The position numbers and the translations under genes are program-made. From assembly GCA_036747295.1 (NCBI GenBank), contig DAIOCN010000010.1, positions 28,588 through 92,587 of the forward strand: a stretch of 64,000 nt of DNA, in the 5' to 3' direction. The stretch's first letter is position 1. Each line of letters opens with the position of its first letter. Below the pieces are notes generated by a model. The model searched no databases. It was given only the letters and a program-made list of their open reading frames with translations, and was not told the origin of the DNA. The DNA is from UBA4736 sp002404015 (GTDB lineage Bacteria > Chloroflexota > Dormibacteria > Dormibacterales > Dormibacteraceae). This document shows, in pieces, positions 8,671 to 18,275 of this stretch.

Positions 8671-9637
8671 TCGACTGCCCGCTGAGCGCGTCCCGCTCCT
8701 CCGCCGAGAGCTGGATCGCGAGGGCTCCGAGCGCCGGCTCGAAGTGCTCCAGTCGGCGCGGCCCGACGAGGGCCGCGGTGACGCGGGGCGAGCGGATCAC
8801 CCAGGCCAGCGCCAGGGCGGCGAGCTCCACGCCGCGCTCGCCGGCCGCCTTGCGGAGGCGCTCGATCGCGTCATAGGTGGGCTGGTTGGAAAACTCCTCG
8901 TAGGGTCCCGGCCGCAGAGTCATCCGCGAGCCGGCCGGCGGCGGCTCACCTGGCCGGTACTTGCCGGTCAGCCAGCCCCCGGCCAGGGGGCTGAACGGCG
9001 TGAAGGCCAGGCCCTGGTCGGCGCAGAGCGGCAGCACCTCCCGTTCGGCCCCGCGGTGGAGCAGGTTGTACTCGTTCTGGACCCCCTCCCAGCGGGCCAG
9101 CCCCAGCCGGTCGCTGGCCCATAGGCCCCTGGCCACGTGCCAGGCCGGCTCGTTGCTGCAGCCGACGTACCTGACCTTGCCGGACCTGACCAGGTCGTCC
9201 AGGGCGCGCAGCGTCTCCTCGGGAGGCGTGTCCCAGTCCGGCTCGTGTGTCACGTAGATGTCCAGGTGATCGGTCTGCAGGCGGCGCAGGCTGCCCTCGA
9301 TCTCGCGCATGATCGCCCGCCGCGAGAGCCCGGCCGCGTTGGGCTCCGCCGACATGGCGTTGAAGAGCTTTGTCGAGAGCACGAGCTGGTCGCGCACGCC
9401 GCGGGCGGTCAGCCAGCGGCCGATCATCTCCTCCGAGGCGCCACCGCCGTAGCTGTTCGCCGTGTCGAAGTAGTTGATGCCCAGCTCTAGCGCGCGGTCC
9501 ATGAGCTGAAAAGCCGCGCCCTCGTCCTCGCCCTTGCCGAACAGCTCCTTGGGCGAGCCGACGCCGCCGAAGCCGCCACACCCGAGACCGATCACGGAAA
9601 CCCGAACGCCGGTCCGCCCAAAGAGCCGATACTCCAT
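8663..9637 (-). CDS. Aldo/keto reductase
   Basis: A 324-residue NAD(P)H-dependent TIM-barrel reductase. The catalytic tetrad is visible: D58 and Y63 in NYFDTANSYG, K90 in STKLF, and H131 in VTHEPD. The sequence resembles the YajO/Tas-like branch that reduces aldehydes and ketones. It is the first gene of a two-gene unit with the dehydratase. A dispersed hairpin repeat fills the gap upstream, and I see no convincing promoter there. Confidence 0.88.
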   Translation of the reverse strand: MEYRLFGRTGVRVSVIGLGCGGFGGVGSPKELFGKGEDEGAAFQLMDRALELGINYFDTANSYGGGASEEMIGRWLTARGVRDQLVLSTKLFNAMSAEPNAAGLSRRAIMREIEGSLRRLQTDHLDIYVTHEPDWDTPPEETLRALDDLVRSGKVRYVGCSNEPAWHVARGLWASDRLGLARWEGVQNEYNLLHRGAEREVLPLCADQGLAFTPFSPLAGGWLTGKYRPGEPPPAGSRMTLRPGPYEEFSNQPTYDAIERLRKAAGERGVELAALALAWVIRSPRVTAALVGPRRLEHFEPALGALAIQLSAEERDALSGQSIA

Positions 9638-9684
9638 CCGGCGGAAGTCTAAGCGGCGTCCGCCGGCCCAGCTTTATCAGACCT

Positions 9685-9809
9685 CAGCGTCGTCGTAAGG
9701 GCCGGCTCCGCCGGCCCGATTGAGTCCCGAAATTGGATCGCGCACCCACGTAATAGGTAGCCAAAAAGGGAGGTAGGGTCCGGGGGAGGAACCGCCAGGT
9801 TCTTCCTCC
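9685..9809 (-). repeat. Dispersed 3'-end intergenic repeat, copy 1
   Basis: A block of about 125 bp begins 7 nt after the acyl-CoA dehydrogenase stop and matches 54472-54594 over its length. It contains a first imperfect hairpin (GGAAGAACC...GGTTCCTCC), a shared ACCCTACCTCCC block, and a second perfect hairpin, GGGCCGGC-GGA-GCCGGCCC on the minus strand, at 9699-9717. Both copies follow a stop codon in the same orientation. Confidence 0.85.
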
Positions 9810-9816
9810 GTCGTCT

Positions 9817-11007
9817 TCAGCGGTATGCAGGTATACCGGTTATTGCCTCGCCGATGGCGAGGGTGTGGATCTCGCTGGTGCCCTCGTACGTGACCACCGA
9901 TTCCAGGTTGTTCATGTGCCGGATCACCGGGTATTCCAAGGTGATGCCGTTGGCGCCCAGCACCCCGCGCGCCTCGCGCGCGATCTCCAGTGCCGCCCGC
10001 ACGTTGTTCAGCTTGCCCACGCTGACGTGCTGCGGCGCCAGCCGGCCCTCGTCCTTCATGCGGCCCAGGTGCAGGGCCAGCAGCGTCCCCTTCTCGATCT
10101 CCAGGAGCATCTCCACCAGCTTCCGCTGGGTGAGCTGGAAGCCGGCGATCGGCTTGCCGAACTGGACCCGCGTCTTGGCGTAGTCGAGGGCCGACTCGTA
10201 GCAGGCGCGGGCCGCCCCCATCGAGCCCCAGACGATCCCGAAGCGCGCCTCGTTGAGGCAGGAGAGGGGGCCCTTCAGCCCGGTCACGCCGGGCAGCAAC
10301 GCGGCCTCCGGCAGGGCGCAGTCCTCGAGGATCAGCTCCGACGTCACCGACGCGCGTAGGGAGATCTTGCGGTGGATGTCGCGGGTCGTGAAGCCCTTGG
10401 TGCCGCGCGGAACGATGAAGCCGCGAATCCCATCCTCGGAACGAGCCCAGACCACCGCGAGGTCGGCGATTCCGCCGTTCGTGATCCAGAGCTTGTTGCC
10501 GTTGAGCACCCAATCCGGGCCCCGCTTCTTGGCCGTCGCCCGCATGCCGGCGGGGTCGCTCCCGAAGTCCGGCTCGGTGAGTCCGAAGCAGCCGATGGCC
10601 TCGCCGCGCGCCATCTTCGGGAGCCACTCCTGCTTCTGCTCCTCGGAGCCGTACTTCCAGATCGGGAACATGGCCAGCGAGCCCTGCACCGAGACGAAGC
10701 TGCGGAAGCCCGAGTCGCCGGCCTCTAGCTCCAGGCAGGCCAGGCCGTAGCTCACCGCGCTGGCGCCGGCGCAGCCATAGCCCTCGAGGTGCATGCCCAG
10801 CAGGCCCAGCTCGCCGAGCTCGGTGGCGACCTCCTTCGGGAACACCCCGTCGTCGAACCATGTCTCGATCCCGGGCAGCACTCGGTCCCGCACGTAGCCG
10901 CGCACCGTGTCGCGGATCAGCTTCTCCTCATCCGACAGGAGAGCGTCGATGTCGAGGAAGTCGGAGGGGTCGAGCCGGGCGGCCGGCTTCCTTGTGACCG
11001 TGCTCAC
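9817..11007 (-). CDS. gcdH: Acyl-CoA dehydrogenase, glutaryl-CoA dehydrogenase-like
   Basis: A 396-residue flavoprotein that oxidises an acyl-CoA and passes electrons to ETF. The catalytic glutamate is in the TYEGTSEIHTL motif (E375), and the C-terminal MNNLESVVTYEG context is typical of glutaryl-CoA dehydrogenase, which also decarboxylates to crotonyl-CoA. The flavin segment FGLTEPDFGSDP is intact. The start is GTG; a CACAAT box 6 nt upstream faces and overlaps the TATTGT box of the divergent operon at 11025. The glutaryl-CoA call is by resemblance; other short-chain substrates cannot be excluded. Confidence 0.85.
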   Translation of the reverse strand: MSTVTRKPAARLDPSDFLDIDALLSDEEKLIRDTVRGYVRDRVLPGIETWFDDGVFPKEVATELGELGLLGMHLEGYGCAGASAVSYGLACLELEAGDSGFRSFVSVQGSLAMFPIWKYGSEEQKQEWLPKMARGEAIGCFGLTEPDFGSDPAGMRATAKKRGPDWVLNGNKLWITNGGIADLAVVWARSEDGIRGFIVPRGTKGFTTRDIHRKISLRASVTSELILEDCALPEAALLPGVTGLKGPLSCLNEARFGIVWGSMGAARACYESALDYAKTRVQFGKPIAGFQLTQRKLVEMLLEIEKGTLLALHLGRMKDEGRLAPQHVSVGKLNNVRAALEIAREARGVLGANGITLEYPVIRHMNNLESVVTYEGTSEIHTLAIGEAITGIPAYR

Positions 11008-11012
11008 GAGGC

Positions 11013-11018
11013 TATTGT
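11013..11018 (+). promoter_or_regulatory. -10 box (TATTGT) of a leaderless promoter, overlapped by an opposing box
   Basis: TATTGT lies 6 nt before the GTG at 11025. On the other strand CACAAT (11014-11019) lies 6 nt before the GTG at 11007. The two boxes occupy almost the same base pairs, so only one polymerase could use them at a time. Confidence 0.55.
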
Positions 11019-11024
11019 GAGCGC

Positions 11025-12050
11025 GTGCGGGCGGTGGCTGTGCTGGGGGGCGGACACGGCGCGCTGGCGACGGCGGGCGACCTCGCCCGCCGTGGTTTCG
11101 AGGTCCGGCTGGCCCTGCGCAACCGCCGGCGGTTCGCCGAGCTCTTCGAGACCGGCCGGCTGGCCATGACCGGCGCGGCCGGCGAGGGCGTGGCCGAGCT
11201 GGCCCTCGTCACGGACGATCCCGCCGCGGCGGCGCGGGGCGCCGAGCTGGTCCTCATCCCGCTTCCCGCCTTCGCTCAGGAGGCCATGGCGGAGCGGCTG
11301 CCCGGCGCCGTGACCGACGCCGCGCTGGTCGTGCTGATGCCGGGCAACCTGGGCTCCCAGGTCATGAAACACCAGCTCCCGCACGCGGTCTTCGCGGAGA
11401 CGGCCACGCTGCCCTACGGCGCCCGCCAGCGCGGCGAGGCCAGCGTTGCCCTGTCGCTGGTCGCCGCCCACAACCCGACCGGCGTCTACCCCAGCTCCGA
11501 GACCGACGACGCGATCGAGCTGCTGCGCGAGGTCTACCCGGCGGTGCTGCCCGTCGAGAACGTCCTCAGCGCGGCGCTGCTCAACTCCAACGCCGCGCTG
11601 CACACGCCGCTGGTCGTCATGAACGCGGGCGCCATCGAGCGCGAGGGTGCCTTCGACATCCACGTCGAGGGCACTACGCCCGGTATCAAGCGCGTCATCG
11701 CCGGCCTCGACGACGAGCGGATGGCGCTCCGGCACGCGCTCGGCTACACCACACCGGACTGGCCGCTCATGGACTACTACGCGGACCGTGACTGGTTCTA
11801 CGGCCCGGGCGCTTTCAGCAGGGTCCAGACCAACTCGGTCTGGCGCGAGAAGCTGGACTTCGAGCACCGCTACATCGCCGAGGATGTCACCTGCGGGCTC
11901 GCGCTGTGGGCCTCCGCCGGCCGCTTCACGCAGACGCCGACCCCCCTGACCGACGCCTTCCTGCGCGTCGTATCGACCCTGACCGGCGTGGACCACTACG
12001 CGGGCGGCCGCACCCTGGAGCGCCTCGGCCTGGACCCCGCCTCCCTGTGA
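11025..12050 (+). CDS. NAD/NADP octopine/nopaline (opine) dehydrogenase-like protein
   Basis: A 341-residue two-domain oxidoreductase. The N-terminal Rossmann loop is GGGHGALA at residues 8-15, and the C-terminal half matches the octopine dehydrogenase domain (AHNPTGVYP region, then the helical DWFYGPGAF region). Members reduce an imine formed between an amino acid and a 2-oxo acid, or oxidise the opine. It is the first gene of a seven-gene plus-strand operon and should be translated from a leaderless mRNA. The substrate is unknown; the operon context of CoA ligases suggests catabolism rather than opine synthesis. Confidence 0.8.
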   Translation: MRAVAVLGGGHGALATAGDLARRGFEVRLALRNRRRFAELFETGRLAMTGAAGEGVAELALVTDDPAAAARGAELVLIPLPAFAQEAMAERLPGAVTDAALVVLMPGNLGSQVMKHQLPHAVFAETATLPYGARQRGEASVALSLVAAHNPTGVYPSSETDDAIELLREVYPAVLPVENVLSAALLNSNAALHTPLVVMNAGAIEREGAFDIHVEGTTPGIKRVIAGLDDERMALRHALGYTTPDWPLMDYYADRDWFYGPGAFSRVQTNSVWREKLDFEHRYIAEDVTCGLALWASAGRFTQTPTPLTDAFLRVVSTLTGVDHYAGGRTLERLGLDPASL

Positions 12051-12922
12051 CCGGCACCGGCACCGCCTTCGGTATCCAGCTGCACGGCACGTTCCCGATG
12101 CCGATGTACGCCGAGCTGGCGCGAGCGGTGGAGGCGCAGCCTTTCGCCGAGCTGACTGTCCACGACATCGTGTGGTGGCGGCCGGTCTGGCCGATCCTGG
12201 CCCTGGTCGCGGCCAACACCGAGCGGGTGGCGGTGGGACCCGACGTGACCCACCCTTACCTGCGCCACGCCGTTGTCACGGCGTCCAACCTGGCCGGCCT
12301 CGACGAGCTCTCCGCCGGCCGCGCCGTGCTCGGCGTCGGCCGCGGCTCGCTGCTTAAGCCGCTCGGTATCTCGCGGGCAGGCTCGGAGGCGGCGGTTCGC
12401 GAGCTCGTCCAGTCGGTGCAGCGCTACCTGGCCGGAGAGGACCCTCGGGCCAACTTCCTGTGGCAGCCGCCGCGCCGGCGGATCCCGGTATTTCTCGGCG
12501 CCTTCGGGGCCCGGATGATCGAATCGGCGCTGGAGTGGGCGGACGAGATCCGGCCACCGGGCATCTGGGACCCCCGCTTCTTCGAGTCTCTGAAGGTCAG
12601 GGTCGGCGACCGGGCGCGGCTGGGTTGTGACGTGTGGGTCGCAGTGGACTCAGACCGCGAGACGGCGCGCGACCTTGGGAGGCAGGTGCTGGGCCGCTAC
12701 CTGGCCGAGATGCCGGCCATGACCGCGTTCTACGGCGTAGATCCCCAGGCGCCGATCACGGACGCCACGCTCGACCTCTTCGTCGCGGCGGGCACGCCGG
12801 CGGACGTGGCGCGGGGCCTCGAGCGGCTGGTGGCCGCCGGCCCGTCCACGATCACGTTCTCGGGGCGCCTCGGCCACGATCCGCTGTGGGCGATCGAGGC
12901 GCTCGGGAGAATGGTCGCCTAG
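12047..12922 (+). CDS. LLM-class flavin/F420-dependent oxidoreductase
   Basis: A 291-residue bacterial luciferase-like TIM barrel. The typical core ELSAGRAVLGVGRGS and the later PVFLGAFG strand are present. These proteins use FMNH2 or F420 to oxidise or reduce organic substrates, and some act as methylene-H4MPT-type reductases or monooxygenases. The GTG start overlaps the preceding stop (GTGA), and its own stop overlaps the next start, so all three genes are translationally coupled. Confidence 0.82.
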   Translation: MTGTGTAFGIQLHGTFPMPMYAELARAVEAQPFAELTVHDIVWWRPVWPILALVAANTERVAVGPDVTHPYLRHAVVTASNLAGLDELSAGRAVLGVGRGSLLKPLGISRAGSEAAVRELVQSVQRYLAGEDPRANFLWQPPRRRIPVFLGAFGARMIESALEWADEIRPPGIWDPRFFESLKVRVGDRARLGCDVWVAVDSDRETARDLGRQVLGRYLAEMPAMTAFYGVDPQAPITDATLDLFVAAGTPADVARGLERLVAAGPSTITFSGRLGHDPLWAIEALGRMVA

Positions 12923-14223
12923 TGGACGCCGTCTTCCAGCCCCGCTCGGTCGCCGTGTATGGTGCCTCGCGCAACCCGGCCAAGCTGGGGAGCGTCCTCC
13001 TGGCGAACGTGCGGGCGGGTGGCTTCCAGGGGCCGGTGACGAGCGTCAACCCCAACGACCCTGACGCCCTTCCCTCGCTCCGCGAAGCGGTCGACCTGGC
13101 CCTGGTCTCGGTGCCCGCGGCCGCGGTCGAGGCGGCCGTGCAGGACGCCGCCCGGGCCGGCTGCGCCGCCGCCATCGTGCTCAGCAGCGGCTTCGGCGAG
13201 ACCGACGACGAGGGTCGCCGGCTCGAGGGCCGGCTCCGGGATACGGCGCTGGCAGCCGGGATGCGGCTGGTCGGCCCCAACTGCATGGGCGTCGTCAGCC
13301 GCAGCGATGCCGGCTGGCTGAACGCCAGCTACTTCTGGCGCCTGCCCGAGGTGGCCGGCCCGGTCAGCATGGTCAGCCAGAGCGGCGCTTTCGGCGGGAT
13401 GTTCTTCTCCGAGGCGAGGCGGCGCGGCCTGGGCGTGGCCCGCTTCCTATCGGTGGGCAACAGCGCCGACGTCACCGAGACGGACGCCCTGGACTGGCTG
13501 GGCACGGACGCCGCGACGGGCGTGATCGGGATGTTTGTCGAGGCCTTCCGCGACGGCCGGCGCTTCGTCGAGGTCGCGTCCGCGGTCGACAAGCAGATCG
13601 TGGTCCTGAAGGCGGGCAAGGAGAGCGCGGGCGCGCGGGCCGCGGCCAGCCACACGGGCTCGCTGGCGGGCCGCCACGGCGCGGTCCAGGCCGCCTTCGC
13701 GCGGGCCGGCGTGATCGAGGCCGCCGATTCGGACGCCTTCTTCGACGCCCTTACGGCCCTTGCCGCCCGGCCTCCAGCGCCCGCCGGCCGCCGGATCGCC
13801 GTGCTGACGATCTCCGGCGGTCCTGGCGTGCTGGCCTCCGACGCGGCCGAGCGCCTCGGCCTCGAGCTGCCGCCGCCGGGCCCCGGCACCGTGGCCCGGG
13901 TCCGCGAGCTGGCGCCCGGCTTCGCGGCGGCCGGCAACCCGGTCGACCTCACTCCCCAGTGCCCGCCGGCCAACTTTGCGGCAGCGATCCGCGCTGTCTT
14001 CGACGACCCCGTGTACGAGGGCGTCGTCGTGATCAACTGCGGGCTCGACATCCCGGAGTTCGGAGCCGGGGTCGTTGAGGCCCGGCGGGCGACCGGCAAG
14101 CCGGTCACCGCATTCCTGCTCGACGTGCCGGCGATCGAGGCGGCCCTGGTCAGTGAGGGCATCCCGCTCCTCGGCTCGCCCGAGCGGGCGGTGGCCGCCT
14201 ACCGGGCGCTGGTGTGGCCGTGA
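12922..14223 (+). CDS. ADP-forming acyl-CoA synthetase, alpha-type subunit (CoA-binding and ligase domains)
   Basis: A 433-residue protein with an N-terminal CoA-binding Rossmann domain (VAVYGASRNPAKLG) followed by succinyl-CoA ligase-like domains. The phosphohistidine region SHTGSLAG places the catalytic histidine at about residue 244. With the ATP-grasp protein coded next it would form an ADP-forming acid-CoA ligase (ACD type), making an acyl-CoA from acid, ATP and CoA or the reverse. Start GTG overlaps the upstream TAG by one base. Confidence 0.85.
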   Translation: MDAVFQPRSVAVYGASRNPAKLGSVLLANVRAGGFQGPVTSVNPNDPDALPSLREAVDLALVSVPAAAVEAAVQDAARAGCAAAIVLSSGFGETDDEGRRLEGRLRDTALAAGMRLVGPNCMGVVSRSDAGWLNASYFWRLPEVAGPVSMVSQSGAFGGMFFSEARRRGLGVARFLSVGNSADVTETDALDWLGTDAATGVIGMFVEAFRDGRRFVEVASAVDKQIVVLKAGKESAGARAAASHTGSLAGRHGAVQAAFARAGVIEAADSDAFFDALTALAARPPAPAGRRIAVLTISGGPGVLASDAAERLGLELPPPGPGTVARVRELAPGFAAAGNPVDLTPQCPPANFAAAIRAVFDDPVYEGVVVINCGLDIPEFGAGVVEARRATGKPVTAFLLDVPAIEAALVSEGIPLLGSPERAVAAYRALVWP

Positions 14224-14816
14224 CGGAGTGGGAGTCCAAGCAGGCCCTGGGCCCCGGTCTGCCCCGTCCCCGCGAGGCCCTGACCCGGACTCTGGCCGAA
14301 GCCGTGGAGTTCGCCGCCGGCATCGAGGGTCCGGTCGTCGCCAAAGCCTCTGGACTGGCCCACAAGACCGAGCGCCGGGCGGTCCGCCTGGATGCCGACC
14401 TCGAGGAATGCTGGGAAGAGCTGGCGGGGCTGGGCGACGGCACGGTGCTGGTCGCCGAGCAGGTCCGCGCTGACCTGGAGCTGATCGCGGGCGGCCTGCA
14501 CGACCCCCAGTTCGGCCCCATCGTCTCGATCGGTCTGGGCGGCGTCGCCGCGGAAGTCTTTCAGGACGTGGCCTTCATGCTCGCGCCCACGCGGCCAGGC
14601 GAGCTTGAGCGGGCGATCGGGCGCCTGCGCTGCGCCCCGCTTCTGAACGGCCACCGGGGCTGGCCGGTCGTGGACCGGCAGGCGCTCCAGGCCATCGTGG
14701 ACGCCATCGGCCGACTGCTTGTGGATGATCCCGGGGTGCTGGAGGTGGACTGCAACCCGGTCCTGGTCAGGGCCGGCCGCCCGCTGGTGGCGGACGCCCT
14801 GGTGGTACGGGCATGA
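14214..14816 (+). CDS. ADP-forming acyl-CoA synthetase, beta-type ATP-grasp subunit
   Basis: A 200-residue ATP-grasp protein (ATP-grasp_5). The segment VVAKASGLAHKTE and the C-terminal VLEVDCNPV metal-binding strand are family marks. It is a little shorter than typical beta subunits (about 230), mainly at the N terminus. It overlaps the alpha gene by about 10 nt; a second GTG at 14220 that overlaps the TGA is an equally good start. Alpha and beta are separate proteins here, whereas many bacteria have a single fused chain. Confidence 0.82.
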   Translation: MAVTEWESKQALGPGLPRPREALTRTLAEAVEFAAGIEGPVVAKASGLAHKTERRAVRLDADLEECWEELAGLGDGTVLVAEQVRADLELIAGGLHDPQFGPIVSIGLGGVAAEVFQDVAFMLAPTRPGELERAIGRLRCAPLLNGHRGWPVVDRQALQAIVDAIGRLLVDDPGVLEVDCNPVLVRAGRPLVADALVVRA

Positions 14817-16006
14817 GCGGGTCGCTCAACTGGACCGCCCACCACGCCGCGGCCGGCTGCGACTTCTTCCGGGAGCGCATCCGCGACCCCGACGCCATCC
14901 ACACCCTGGACGACCTGCGGAAGCTGCCGTTGACGACCAAGGAGGAGCTGCGCGAAGCCTACCCATTCGGCTGGACGTGCGTGGCCCTCGACCAGGTGGT
15001 GCGCATCCACGCCTCTTCGGGCACAACCGGCCGCCGGATCGTGGCCAGCTATACCCTGAAGGACCTCGCCGACTGGGCCGACATGTTCGCCCGCTGCTAC
15101 GAGTTCGCGGGCGTGACGCCGGCGGACCGCGTCCAGATCACGCCGGGCTACGGTCTCTGGACGGCGGGCATCGGCTTCCAGGCCGGGGTGGAGCGCCTGG
15201 GCGCGATGAGCGTTCCGACGGGGCCCGGCAACCTGGACCTCCAGTTCGAGATGATGCTGGACTTCTCCAGCACGGTCATCTGCGCCACCTCCTCGTTCGG
15301 GCTGCTCATGGCGGAGGAGGCGGCCAAGCGCGGCCTGACCGACAGGCTGGCGCTGCGGGTCGCCATCCTGGGCTCGGAACGCTGGGGCGACGCGATGCGG
15401 CAGCGGATCGAAGAGCTCCTCCAGGTCGAGACCTTCGACATCTACGGATTCACCGAGCTGTACGGACCGGGCACGGGGATCGACTGCGGGCGCCACGAGG
15501 GCATCCACTACTGGGACGACTACTACGTGGTCGAGGTCATCGACCCGGTCAGCGGCCGGGTCCTGCCCGCGGGCGAGGAGGGCGAGCTGGTGGTGACCTC
15601 GCTGCGCAAGGAGGCGCAGCCGCTGGTCCGCTACCGCACGCACGACATCTCGCGCGTGTTCCCCGAGCCGTGCGGCTGCGGCAGCAAATACCCCCGCATC
15701 GCCAGGCTGACCGGCCGCAGCGACGACATGTTCAAGGTCCGCGGCGTGCAGGTCTATCCGGCCATGGTGGACACCGCCCTGGGGCGGATCGAGGGCACCG
15801 GCAGCGAGTACCAGGTTCTGCTCACCCGGGAGGAGGGCCGGGACCGGATGCTGGTGCGGGTCGAGGTCGAGTCGGCGACCGCCAAGGAGGTGGGCGAGAG
15901 GCTGCGCGCGGCGCTCGGCGTGCGCCCTGATGTCGAGGTGGTGCCGGTGGGCACGCTGCCGCGAACCGATCGCAAGACGAAGCGGGTCTTCGATGAGCGC
16001 GTTTAG
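14813..16006 (+). CDS. Phenylacetate-CoA ligase-like (PaaK family) AMP-forming CoA ligase
   Basis: A 397-residue adenylate-forming enzyme. The AMP-binding loop HASSGTTG is at residues 66-73, the YGFTELYG motif follows mid-protein, and the C-terminal domain has GRSDDMFKVRG. A cysteine pair in the CGCG segment is common in PaaK relatives. It should activate an aromatic acid to its CoA thioester. The ATG overlaps the previous stop (ATGA). A second CoA-activating enzyme in the same operon as an ADP-forming one suggests two acids, for example substrate and product. Confidence 0.85.
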   Translation: MSGSLNWTAHHAAAGCDFFRERIRDPDAIHTLDDLRKLPLTTKEELREAYPFGWTCVALDQVVRIHASSGTTGRRIVASYTLKDLADWADMFARCYEFAGVTPADRVQITPGYGLWTAGIGFQAGVERLGAMSVPTGPGNLDLQFEMMLDFSSTVICATSSFGLLMAEEAAKRGLTDRLALRVAILGSERWGDAMRQRIEELLQVETFDIYGFTELYGPGTGIDCGRHEGIHYWDDYYVVEVIDPVSGRVLPAGEEGELVVTSLRKEAQPLVRYRTHDISRVFPEPCGCGSKYPRIARLTGRSDDMFKVRGVQVYPAMVDTALGRIEGTGSEYQVLLTREEGRDRMLVRVEVESATAKEVGERLRAALGVRPDVEVVPVGTLPRTDRKTKRVFDERV

Positions 16007-18275
16007 CGTCATCGGCAAGCCGGTCCGCAAGCTCGACGGCAAGGACAAGGTGTTGGGTCGGACGCGCTTCGTGAGCGACATCACGCTCCCCGGCATGGCG
16101 ACCGGCCGGATCCTGCGCAGCCCGCATGCGCACGCCCGGATCGTGTCAATCGACACTGCCGCCGCCGAGCGGCTGCCCGGCGTCTTTGCGGTCATCCACG
16201 CCGGTAACGTGACGCAGCAACCGTTCGGCTACGGCAGCGACAACCTGCCGCTCAAGAAGGACAAGGTTCGCTGCGCCGGGGACGAGGTGGCGGCGGTCGC
16301 CGCGGCCGACGGCGAGGTCGCCGAGCGCGCCCTCGACCTGATCCAGGTCGAGTACGAGGTCCTGGAGCCGGTGTTCGATCCCTTCCTGGCGCTGGCGGCG
16401 GGCGCCCCCCGCATCCACGAGGAGCGCACGGACCTGGACGGCAACGTCTCGATGCGCTGGGACTTCGAGACCGGCGACGTGGAGGCGGCGGCGCGCCAGG
16501 CGGCCGTGATCGTGGAGGGCGAGTACTCGAGCCCGCTGTCGGCGCCGGCCTCCATCGAGACCCACGTCTGCCTGGCCGAGTTCTCGTCCGAAGGCCATCT
16601 CGACGTCTGGACCGGGGTCCACATGGCGTTCATGTACCGCAAGGCGCTGGCCGACTCGCTGGACCTGGACTGGCGGGAGATCACGGTCCACCAGCCGCCG
16701 ATCGGGGGCAGCTTCGGCGGCAAGATCGACATCGACCCCATCGACTTCATCACCGTGCTGCTGGCCAGGGCGGCCCGGCGTCCGGTGAAGATCCACTTCA
16801 GCCGGGAAGAGGAGTTCGCCGGCTCCCGCGTCCGCCAGCCCATGCACTTCAAGATGCGGACCGGCGCCGACGCCGACGGCAACATCCTCTTCCGAGAGGC
16901 GGAAGTGGTCTCCGACAACGGCGCCTACAACGCCTGGGGCTCGCATGCGCTGCTGGTCGTGATGCAGACGATCAGCTCGCTCTACCGGGTGCCCAACTCG
17001 CGCGTTTCGAGCCGGGTCGTCTATACGAACAAGGCCTACGGCGGCTCGGTGCGCGGCTTCGGCAACCCGGAGGCCACCTTTGCGGTGGAGCAGCAGACCG
17101 AGCAGCTGGCCGACGCCCTCGGGATGGACCCCATGGACATCCGGCTCAAGAACGCCAACCAGAGCGGCGACGTCACCCCCCAGGGCATGCGGATCACCTC
17201 CTGCGGCCTCTCGGACTGCATCCGCGCCGTCCGCCGGCAGTCCGGCTGGGACGTCCGCCGGGGCCGGATACGTGACCAGCATCGAGGCCTGGGTGCGGCC
17301 GCGTACATCCACGTCGGCGGCGGCGCCCGGATCTATCCCTCCGATGGCTGCGGCTCGATCCTGAAGATCGACGAGGCGGGCCGGGTGACGCTGATCACTG
17401 GCGCCTCCGAGCTTGGGCAGGGCTCGGAAACGGTGCTGGCGATGATCGCCGCCGAGGAGCTCGGCGTTCCGCTGGCGGCCATCAAGGTCGTGAACGACGA
17501 CACCGAGGTGAAGCCCTGGGACGTCGGCGCCCACGCCAGCCGCACCACCTTCGTGGCCGGCAACTCCGCCAAGGTGGCCGCCCGCGAGCTCCGAGAGAAG
17601 CTGCTGGAGACGGCGGGCGAGTTCCTGGAGGTGGACGCCACCGACCTTGAGATCAGGGACGGCCTGATCACTGTCAAGGGCTCGCCAGGGCGCTCGGCGG
17701 ACTACGCCAAGATCGCCCGCCGACGGATGCTCCGGCAGGGCGGCTCGATGCTGATCGCCAGCTCCTTCTACGACCCCCCGACCGAGCCCCAGGACAAGCG
17801 CTACGTCGGCAACATCTCGGCGGCCTACGGATTCGGGGCCCACGTGGCCGAGGTGGAGGTGGATGTGGAGACCGGCCTCGTCACGGTCGTCGACCTCTGG
17901 ACCGCCCACGACGTGGGCCGGGCCCTGAACCCGATGGGCGTCGAGGGCCAGATCCAGGGCGGCGCCGTGATGGGCCTCGGCCTGGCCCTGACCGAGGAGC
18001 TGGGGATCGGCGACGGCCACATCCTGCAGCCCTCACCGCGCGAGTACGGGATGCTGACCGCGCTCGGGGTGCCGCCGATCCACATCACGCTCGTCGAGAC
18101 GATCGACCCCGAGGGTCCTTTCGGCGCCAAGGGGGTGGGCGAGGCCGGCCTGATCCCGGTCGCGGCCGCGGTGGCCAACGCGTTTGCGGACGCCACCGGC
18201 GTGCGTGCCCGGTCCTACCCGCTGGCGCCCTGGAAGGTTCTCGAGTGGCTCAGGCAGCAACCGCCCCCGAGCTGA
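15993..18275 (+). CDS. Molybdenum hydroxylase large subunit (xanthine dehydrogenase/aldehyde oxidase family), orphan
   Basis: A 760-residue molybdopterin-binding subunit. The Moco-binding GGSFGGK is at about 238-244, the VRGFGNPEA segment carries the conserved arginine, and the catalytic glutamate is E717 in GVGEAGL. The family hydroxylates aromatic or N-heterocyclic carbon with water (4-hydroxybenzoyl-CoA reductase is a reducing cousin). Members normally need an FeS subunit and often a FAD subunit, but neither is coded nearby: the next gene is an MFS pump. The ATG at 15993 overlaps the ligase gene by 14 nt; a longer reading from 15930 would overlap more and is unlikely. Confidence 0.88.
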   Translation: MSAFSVIGKPVRKLDGKDKVLGRTRFVSDITLPGMATGRILRSPHAHARIVSIDTAAAERLPGVFAVIHAGNVTQQPFGYGSDNLPLKKDKVRCAGDEVAAVAAADGEVAERALDLIQVEYEVLEPVFDPFLALAAGAPRIHEERTDLDGNVSMRWDFETGDVEAAARQAAVIVEGEYSSPLSAPASIETHVCLAEFSSEGHLDVWTGVHMAFMYRKALADSLDLDWREITVHQPPIGGSFGGKIDIDPIDFITVLLARAARRPVKIHFSREEEFAGSRVRQPMHFKMRTGADADGNILFREAEVVSDNGAYNAWGSHALLVVMQTISSLYRVPNSRVSSRVVYTNKAYGGSVRGFGNPEATFAVEQQTEQLADALGMDPMDIRLKNANQSGDVTPQGMRITSCGLSDCIRAVRRQSGWDVRRGRIRDQHRGLGAAAYIHVGGGARIYPSDGCGSILKIDEAGRVTLITGASELGQGSETVLAMIAAEELGVPLAAIKVVNDDTEVKPWDVGAHASRTTFVAGNSAKVAARELREKLLETAGEFLEVDATDLEIRDGLITVKGSPGRSADYAKIARRRMLRQGGSMLIASSFYDPPTEPQDKRYVGNISAAYGFGAHVAEVEVDVETGLVTVVDLWTAHDVGRALNPMGVEGQIQGGAVMGLGLALTEELGIGDGHILQPSPREYGMLTALGVPPIHITLVETIDPEGPFGAKGVGEAGLIPVAAAVANAFADATGVRARSYPLAPWKVLEWLRQQPPPS

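Noticed and set aside
16146..18020. A 624-codon minus-strand frame
   Set aside because: Antisense to the molybdenum hydroxylase subunit, which has all its catalytic motifs on the plus strand.
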